Part shown: in pieces, positions 14,212 to 17,848 of the stretch
Layout: every line of letters begins with the position of its first letter
Numbering within the stretch: position 1 is the first letter of the stretch
Source of the DNA: an uncultured Actinomycetes bacterium
GTDB lineage: Bacteria; Actinomycetota; Actinomycetes; Nanopelagicales; Nanopelagicaceae
Assembly: GCA_903842855.1 (NCBI GenBank)
Contig: CAIMNT010000012.1
Coordinates: 1 to 17,848 of the forward strand
Reading direction: 5' to 3'
Length of the DNA stretch: 17,848 nt
Notes under the pieces: generated by a model
Seen by the model: only the letters and a program-made list of their open reading frames with translations
The model's database searches: none
What the model was told of the DNA's origin: nothing
Position numbers and translations under genes: made by a program

Positions 14212-15071
14212 TAGTTAATAAAACCGAATTTAATGATTGAGATGACCCCAACGACCAAACAGTAGGCAGCAAATGGGCGCAAGGAATTACTCTTGAACCA
14301 GCGAGTTAAAACTTTCACACTAAAAATCGTAGCTACGAAGGCGACTCCTGCACCAAAGGAGAGAGCCCCATACGAACCCGCGAGAGCGCCGTGGCCTAAC
14401 TTAGGAAGTTTGACGATCGATGCACCGAGGATGACAGGGAAAGAGAGCAGGAAGGCGAAATCTGCAGCAACAGAGCGCGAGAGTCCCCGCAATAGCCCAA
14501 ATGAAACGGTAACTCCGAATCGGCTTATTCCGGCGAATAGAGCGGCGCTCTGCCCAACACCGATAACCACCGCTTGTCCAGGTGAAACTCTTTCAACGAT
14601 GGCCAGATTCGCATCCGCTGGCACTGCATGAGGATGTCGGCGCGAGGTCAATCGCTCAGCACCAAAGAGAATTAATCCATTGAGAGTCAAGAATATGGCG
14701 GCGCTAAGCGGCTTTTGAAAATTGCGTTGGAAGAAGTTGTTGAATGCGAAACCGATCAGAGCGACGGGGATGGTTCCCAGAACGAGTAACCAGAAGATTC
14801 TAAAGGAGGAGGAAGCGCGCTTCCATGTCAGAACTGATTTGAGGATCTCAATCCATCTCGGAGCAAAAACCAAGAAGAGTGCGACGGCACTTGCGAGGTG
14901 CAGCGCTACAGCAACCAGGAGATATTGAGGAGTATTAGAGAACTCCCGCCACGATCCGCCTAGCCAGGCTGGGACAAGTACGGAGTGACCTAAGCTCGAA
15001 ATGGGAAAGAGTTCAGTGATGCCTTGAATAAGCCCCGTGACTGCAGCTTGTAGAAATGTGAAATGAAACAT
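14211..15071 (-). CDS. uppP: Undecaprenyl-diphosphate phosphatase UppP (BacA family)
   Basis: This 286-residue membrane protein has about eight hydrophobic segments. UppP removes a phosphate from undecaprenyl diphosphate so the lipid carrier can be reused in cell-wall synthesis; loss or excess alters bacitracin sensitivity. The first signature QGITELFPISSLGHS (16-30) has the Q-x3-E pair and the SSxGH segment. The second, canonically PGxSRSxxT, reads AGISRFGVT (180-188). The catalytic Arg is kept, but Pro is Ala and the second Ser is Phe. The Pro-to-Ala change also occurs in other actinobacterial members as I recall them; the Phe looks unusual. AGAGGGAG upstream is a good ribosome site. It sits between the ABC ATPase (8-bp gap) and DUF554 (1-bp overlap), so the three form an operon. 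Confidence 0.93.
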   Translation of the reverse strand: MFHFTFLQAAVTGLIQGITELFPISSLGHSVLVPAWLGGSWREFSNTPQYLLVAVALHLASAVALFLVFAPRWIEILKSVLTWKRASSSFRIFWLLVLGTIPVALIGFAFNNFFQRNFQKPLSAAIFLTLNGLILFGAERLTSRRHPHAVPADANLAIVERVSPGQAVVIGVGQSAALFAGISRFGVTVSFGLLRGLSRSVAADFAFLLSFPVILGASIVKLPKLGHGALAGSYGALSFGAGVAFVATIFSVKVLTRWFKSNSLRPFAAYCLVVGVISIIKFGFIN

Positions 15072-15079
15072 CGCTCCCT

Positions 15080-15868
15080 CTATCCCTCGCTGGCACGGGC
15101 GAAGTAGCGCCCGCCTTCTGCTTGTACTTCAACTGAAATTCCATAAGCCGTGGAGAGATTTGGCGACGTTAGGACATCGGCCAAAGCACCTTGGGCTACA
15201 ACCAGTCCATCACTCAGCAGCAGACAGTGAGTTGTTCCCCGTGGAATCTCCTCGACGTGATGAGTAACAATAACGGTCACTGGACTTGCGGGGTCAAGGG
15301 CTAGCGCATTTAGTCGGCGCAATAAATCTTCGCGACCACCGAGATCAAGTCCCGCCGCAGGCTCATCCAGCAGTAATAACTCAGGGTTAGGCATCAGTGC
15401 ACGTGCGATGAGAGCGCGCTTCTTCTCTCCCTCGCTTAGCGTTCCAAAATTACGTTCTTTAAATTCCCGCATACCTAAAATTGTGAGCAGACTCAGCGCC
15501 CTGGACTCATCCCATAAGTCGTAACTCTCCTGCCAGCGACCGACAATTGCATATGCCGAAGTCATGACAACATCTATTACTGATTCATCCTCTGGAATCA
15601 TCTCAACAATTGCAGTTGAAGTGATTCCGATTCTGGGACGCAGCTCGAATACATCCGTCTTTCCCAGTTGAGATTCCAAGATAACTACTTCACCCTTGGA
15701 GGGGTGAATAAGCGATCCAGCCAGAGCGAAGAGAGTGCTCTTGCCGGCACCGTTAGGTCCTAAGACGACCCAGCACTCCCCCTCAGTGACCTTCCACGAG
15801 AGAGGTCCCAAAATCGTTCTTCCGTCACGGATAACCGAGACATCCTTAAATTCCAATACCTGGCCCAC
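15080..15868 (-). CDS. ABC transporter ATP-binding protein, orphan
   Basis: This 262-residue nucleotide-binding domain is complete: Walker A GPNGAGKST (37-45), signature LSEGEKKR (143-150), Walker B LLLLDEP (163-169) and H-loop H202 (VTHH). The short Q-loop region and overall sequence resemble the stand-alone ATPases of the YlmA/ModF type. No membrane partner of an ABC importer or exporter lies beside it, so its role is open. It could energise a permease encoded elsewhere. A homologous ATPase adjacent to serB is known in Mycobacterium (Rv3041c beside serB2), so the neighbourhood is conserved. The start is a GTG; TATCTT lies 8 nt upstream and there is no ribosome site, consistent with a leaderless transcript divergent from serB. 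Confidence 0.9.
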   Translation of the reverse strand: MGQVLEFKDVSVIRDGRTILGPLSWKVTEGECWVVLGPNGAGKSTLFALAGSLIHPSKGEVVILESQLGKTDVFELRPRIGITSTAIVEMIPEDESVIDVVMTSAYAIVGRWQESYDLWDESRALSLLTILGMREFKERNFGTLSEGEKKRALIARALMPNPELLLLDEPAAGLDLGGREDLLRRLNALALDPASPVTVIVTHHVEEIPRGTTHCLLLSDGLVVAQGALADVLTSPNLSTAYGISVEVQAEGGRYFARASEG

Positions 15869-15876
15869 AAAGGTGA

Positions 15877-15882
15877 AAGATA
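15877..15882 (-). promoter_or_regulatory. Putative -10 box for the ABC ATPase operon
   Basis: TATCTT on the minus strand, 8 nt before the GTG at 15868, would drive ABC ATPase - uppP - DUF554. No Shine-Dalgarno sequence precedes the GTG, so the transcript would be leaderless or nearly so. Confidence 0.4.
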
Positions 15883-15905
15883 CCCGTTTAGATGCCCATA
15901 CAGGC

Positions 15906-15911
15906 TAATCT
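15906..15911 (+). promoter_or_regulatory. Putative -10 box for leaderless serB region
   Basis: TAATCT lies 7 nt before the ATG at 15919. This spacing matches the alcohol dehydrogenase promoter and supports starting the ACT-domain protein at 15919 rather than at the earlier ATG at 15892, which has neither a ribosome site nor a clear -10 box. Confidence 0.35.
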
Positions 15912-15918
15912 TCCGCTC

Positions 15919-16191
15919 ATGGCTCCCGGCAAATATGACTTCACCTCGCTCATTCTTATCTCAACAAGTGAAGGTTCGGGTGCAGAGGAATCGTTGCGTG
16001 AAGTATTAGCACCATTTTCACTTGAGATCCTTGATACCCAGAGAATCGCTATGCGAGGCAAATTGATCGTGGGCATTCTCATTGGATGTGACCCAGCACA
16101 TGTCTTGGCTATCGAAACGGATCTACTGGAATGGAGCAACAAAACCGGAATTGACACTGCAATTGACTACTCCGAAGATGGCATCCAGTAG
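15919..16191 (+). CDS. ACT domain of phosphoserine phosphatase, separated from the catalytic part by an in-frame stop
   Basis: This 90-residue protein (99 if started at 15892) is a single ACT domain: a beta strand with SLILISTSEGSG, a helix ESLREVLAPF, then strands EILDTQRIAMRGKLIVGILIGC and a second helix. It corresponds to the N-terminal regulatory part of SerB, which in Actinobacteria normally precedes the HAD domain in one chain and takes part in amino-acid sensing and dimerisation. The reading frame is the same as that of the serB catalytic gene: the frame ends with GIQ, then TAG, then directly ATG. It may be a broken N-terminus, a functional separate subunit, or part of a full-length protein made by readthrough. 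The ACT domain itself shows no decay. Confidence 0.85.
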   Translation: MAPGKYDFTSLILISTSEGSGAEESLREVLAPFSLEILDTQRIAMRGKLIVGILIGCDPAHVLAIETDLLEWSNKTGIDTAIDYSEDGIQ

Positions 16192-16194
16192 ATG
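16189..16194 (+). promoter_or_regulatory. TAG-ATG stop/start junction inside the serB reading frame
   Basis: The stop TAG (16189-16191) is followed without a gap by ATG (16192-16194) in the same frame. No good Shine-Dalgarno sequence precedes the ATG (only a weak GATGG). Translation of the catalytic part therefore probably depends on ribosomes ending at the TAG and restarting at once. Confidence 0.7.
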
Positions 16195-16833
16195 AGGCAA
16201 GGACTTCGTCTTGTAGTTCTTGACATGGATTCCACCTTCATCCAACAAGAGGTTATCGATCTGTTGGCCGACCATGCAGGGGTAGGCGATGCGGTCGCTG
16301 CAATTACCCAAAGATCAATGAAGGGCGAACTAGATTTCAAGGATTCGCTCAAAGAGAGAGTGGCACTGCTTAAGGGCTTGCCTGCCACGATATTTGAGGA
16401 GGTGCGTTCAGAGATAAGCCTTTCGGTGGGTGCCAGAGAGATGGTGGAGAAGTTGCATGACGAGGGACACAAGGTGGCCATAGTCTCTGGTGGATTCAAC
16501 AATGTAATCGCGCCACTATTAGAAAGTGAAGGGTTGGACTTCTTCAGGGCAAATACCTTGGAAGTTTCAGAAGGTACGTTGACGGGTAAGACGATTGGCG
16601 ATGTCATCGACCGAGAGGCCAAGGCTAGTTATCTTCGTGAATTGGCTGGACTTTTGGAGATTCCCCTATCGGCAACGGTTGCAGTTGGAGATGGCGCCAA
16701 TGATCTAGGCATGATGGAGATCTCTGGTTTGAGTATTGCTTTTAATGCTAAGCCGATCGTCCAAGAGCGCGCCCAAAAAACGATAAATAACGGCGATCTA
16801 TATGAAGTCGTGCGCTTGATGGGAATTAGTTAA
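16192..16833 (+). CDS. serB: Phosphoserine phosphatase SerB, catalytic HAD domain
   Basis: This 213-residue protein carries the whole SerB catalytic domain, which removes phosphate from O-phosphoserine in the last step of serine synthesis. All motifs are present: nucleophile D11 and acid D13 in LDMDST, cap residues MKGELDFKDSLKERV (43-57), motif II SGGFNN (99-104), K144, and the magnesium motif GDGANDLGMM (D167, D171), followed by AFNAKP. The catalytic domain shows no decay. Usual actinobacterial SerB has one or two ACT domains fused in front. Here they are cut off by one in-frame TAG immediately before this ATG. The 3' end lies 9 bp from the convergent hisG. Confidence 0.93.
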   Translation: MRQGLRLVVLDMDSTFIQQEVIDLLADHAGVGDAVAAITQRSMKGELDFKDSLKERVALLKGLPATIFEEVRSEISLSVGAREMVEKLHDEGHKVAIVSGGFNNVIAPLLESEGLDFFRANTLEVSEGTLTGKTIGDVIDREAKASYLRELAGLLEIPLSATVAVGDGANDLGMMEISGLSIAFNAKPIVQERAQKTINNGDLYEVVRLMGIS

Positions 16834-16846
16834 AAAGATTTTTTAA
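16830..16846. terminator. AT-rich palindrome between serB and hisG
   Basis: TTAAAAA-GAT-TTTTTAA is an inverted repeat that contains both stop codons of the convergent serB and hisG genes. Each strand reads into a T-run, but the stem has no G-C pairs. It would be at best a weak bidirectional terminator. Confidence 0.3.
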
Positions 16847-17688
16847 AGTCGACAAGCATGTATATCAGTCACAAGGATTCCCCTTGCTCCAACCTTCCAG
16901 AGATCATCCATAATGCGGTTAATATCGCTGCGTTTAACCATGGCGCGCACTGCATTCCAATCACTTCTTTGAAGTGGAGAAATCGTCGGCGACTCTATTC
17001 CGGGAGTTAAAGCGCAGGCAGCATCGAGGAACTCAGATTTAACATCGTAATCGACAAGCACATACTGACGCGCAATGACAACTCCCTGTAGGCGACGCAG
17101 CAGCGTCTCAGCTGCCTCGGAGCGGTTAATAGAGGGACGTTCGATGACAATGGCTTCGCTGTGAAGAATTGGATCGCCAAATATGGCAAGGCCCGCTTGG
17201 CGAAGAGTTCCGCCGGTAGAAACAACATCTGCAATTACATCGGCAACACCGAGGCGAACTGAGCTCTCCACCGCTCCATCGAGCCTGACTAGTTCAACGT
17301 TGATTCCCAATTTTGCAAAGTGACTGGCAACAAGTCCTGGATACGCAGTTGCAACCCTCTTTCCCTCGAGAGAAGCTTCCGAATAGGTAGTTCCAACTGG
17401 AGCGGCAAAGCGAAATGTGCTCTTACCAAAATCGAGTGCCAGAACTTCGGAGGCTACTGCCCCACTGTCGATTAATAGATCCCGACCAGTTATTCCGATT
17501 TCTAATTCACCACTAGCGACATAGAGTGCTATATCGCGAGGTCTCAAATAGTAAAACTCAACTTCGTTTTCAGGATCGATGAGGGTCAGATCGCGCGCAT
17601 CAGTGCGTTGCCGATAGCCCGCCTCTTTAAGAGCCGCGATAGCGGAGTCAGAGAGACTTCCTTTGTTTGGGATAGCTACTTTAAGCAT
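16843..17688 (-). CDS. hisG: ATP phosphoribosyltransferase HisG (long form)
   Basis: This 281-residue enzyme catalyses the first step of histidine synthesis, joining ATP and PRPP. The catalytic lobes (about 1-205) include IPNKGSLSDSA, ELEIGITGRDLLIDSG, KRVATAYPGLV, and the PRPP-binding GVADVIADVVSTGGTLR. The C-terminal domain (about 207-281, ending RGILVTDIHACRL) is the ACT-like regulatory domain that binds histidine. This is therefore the self-sufficient long form, feedback-inhibited and not needing HisZ. AGGAG upstream gives a good ribosome site. It follows hisE by 30 bp in the standard actinobacterial hisE-hisG pair. Confidence 0.97.
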   Translation of the reverse strand: MLKVAIPNKGSLSDSAIAALKEAGYRQRTDARDLTLIDPENEVEFYYLRPRDIALYVASGELEIGITGRDLLIDSGAVASEVLALDFGKSTFRFAAPVGTTYSEASLEGKRVATAYPGLVASHFAKLGINVELVRLDGAVESSVRLGVADVIADVVSTGGTLRQAGLAIFGDPILHSEAIVIERPSINRSEAAETLLRRLQGVVIARQYVLVDYDVKSEFLDAACALTPGIESPTISPLQRSDWNAVRAMVKRSDINRIMDDLWKVGARGILVTDIHACRL

Positions 17689-17718
17689 GCAAAACTCCTC
17701 GCGATATTCCGGACCTGA

Positions 17719-17848
17719 TTAAAGAACTCTATAAACATCTTCCGGAGTAATACCCCGAGCCAGCATTAGAACTTGGAGACGGTAGAGAAGTTGTGAGATT
17801 TCAAGGGCCAGAGCAGAGTCACTCTCGTGTTCTGCAGCAAGCCAGACC
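17719..17848 (-). CDS. hisE: Phosphoribosyl-ATP diphosphatase HisE (C-terminal part only)
   Basis: The last 43 codons before a TAA at 17721-17719 read VWLAAEHESDSALALEIS, then QLLYRLQVLMLARGITPEDVYRVL. This is the C-terminal helix region of HisE, including the E-x2-H/Y-E and ALEISQLLY metal/helix segment of the MazG-like fold. HisE removes pyrophosphate from phosphoribosyl-ATP, the step after HisG. The gene continues beyond the right edge. Position directly before hisG on the same strand confirms the call. Confidence 0.93.
   Translation of the reverse strand, partial: VWLAAEHESDSALALEISQLLYRLQVLMLARGITPEDVYRVL

Noticed and set aside
15892..15918. Upstream ATG at 15892 for the ACT-domain protein
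   Set aside because: No ribosome site or clear -10 box before it, whereas 15919 has TAATCT at 7 nt; the nine extra residues lie before the ACT fold.
1..17848. CRISPR array, transposon, phage, toxin-antitoxin or defence island
   Set aside because: No direct-repeat arrays, transposase, integrase or such families are visible; essentially all of the sequence is accounted for by housekeeping genes.

Overview
The window is a gene-dense stretch of a bacterial chromosome with roughly half G+C. It almost certainly comes from an actinobacterium. The sequence evidence is a mycothiol ligase gene (mshC), the WYL regulator pair pafB/pafC, an Rv2118c-type tRNA m1A58 methyltransferase, SCO1664- and DUF3090-type proteins found essentially only in Actinobacteria, and many starts that look leaderless. 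The modest G+C, very short intergenic gaps and overlapping ends suggest a streamlined lineage such as the freshwater Nanopelagicales (acI group). That placement is inference.

Layout. Positions 1-2513 hold pafC (partial) and pafB on the minus strand, a divergent exported FKBP-type protein, and trmI. Positions 2497-9884 form one long minus-strand series, read right to left: histidine phosphatase, DUF3090, SCO1664-like kinase-fold protein, mshC, metH, HAD phosphatase, trmI. An aldo/keto reductase (9933-10886, plus) diverges from it. Next come an M20 metallopeptidase (minus), tRNA-Leu(GAG) and a zinc alcohol dehydrogenase (plus). The minus-strand run ABC ATPase - uppP - DUF554 (15868-13477) follows. 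The serB region (15919-16833, plus) diverges from the ABC gene. The window ends with hisE (partial) - hisG on the minus strand.

How the genes work together. The set is mainly core metabolism: cobalamin-dependent methionine synthesis, mycothiol synthesis from cysteine, serine synthesis, entry into histidine synthesis, recycling of the undecaprenyl carrier, tRNA modification and a DNA-damage regulator. I found no mobile element, phage, CRISPR array or defence system.

The points most worth following up are these. (1) serB is split by one in-frame TAG exactly between its ACT domain and its HAD catalytic domain, and an ATG follows the TAG directly. (2) The Pup-proteasome genes normally found between trmI and pafB are absent, and a reversed FKBP gene sits there instead. 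(3) Hairpins lie inside or at the 3' ends of genes at compact junctions. (4) A series of TANNNT-like boxes lies 6-9 nt ahead of start codons that lack a ribosome binding site.
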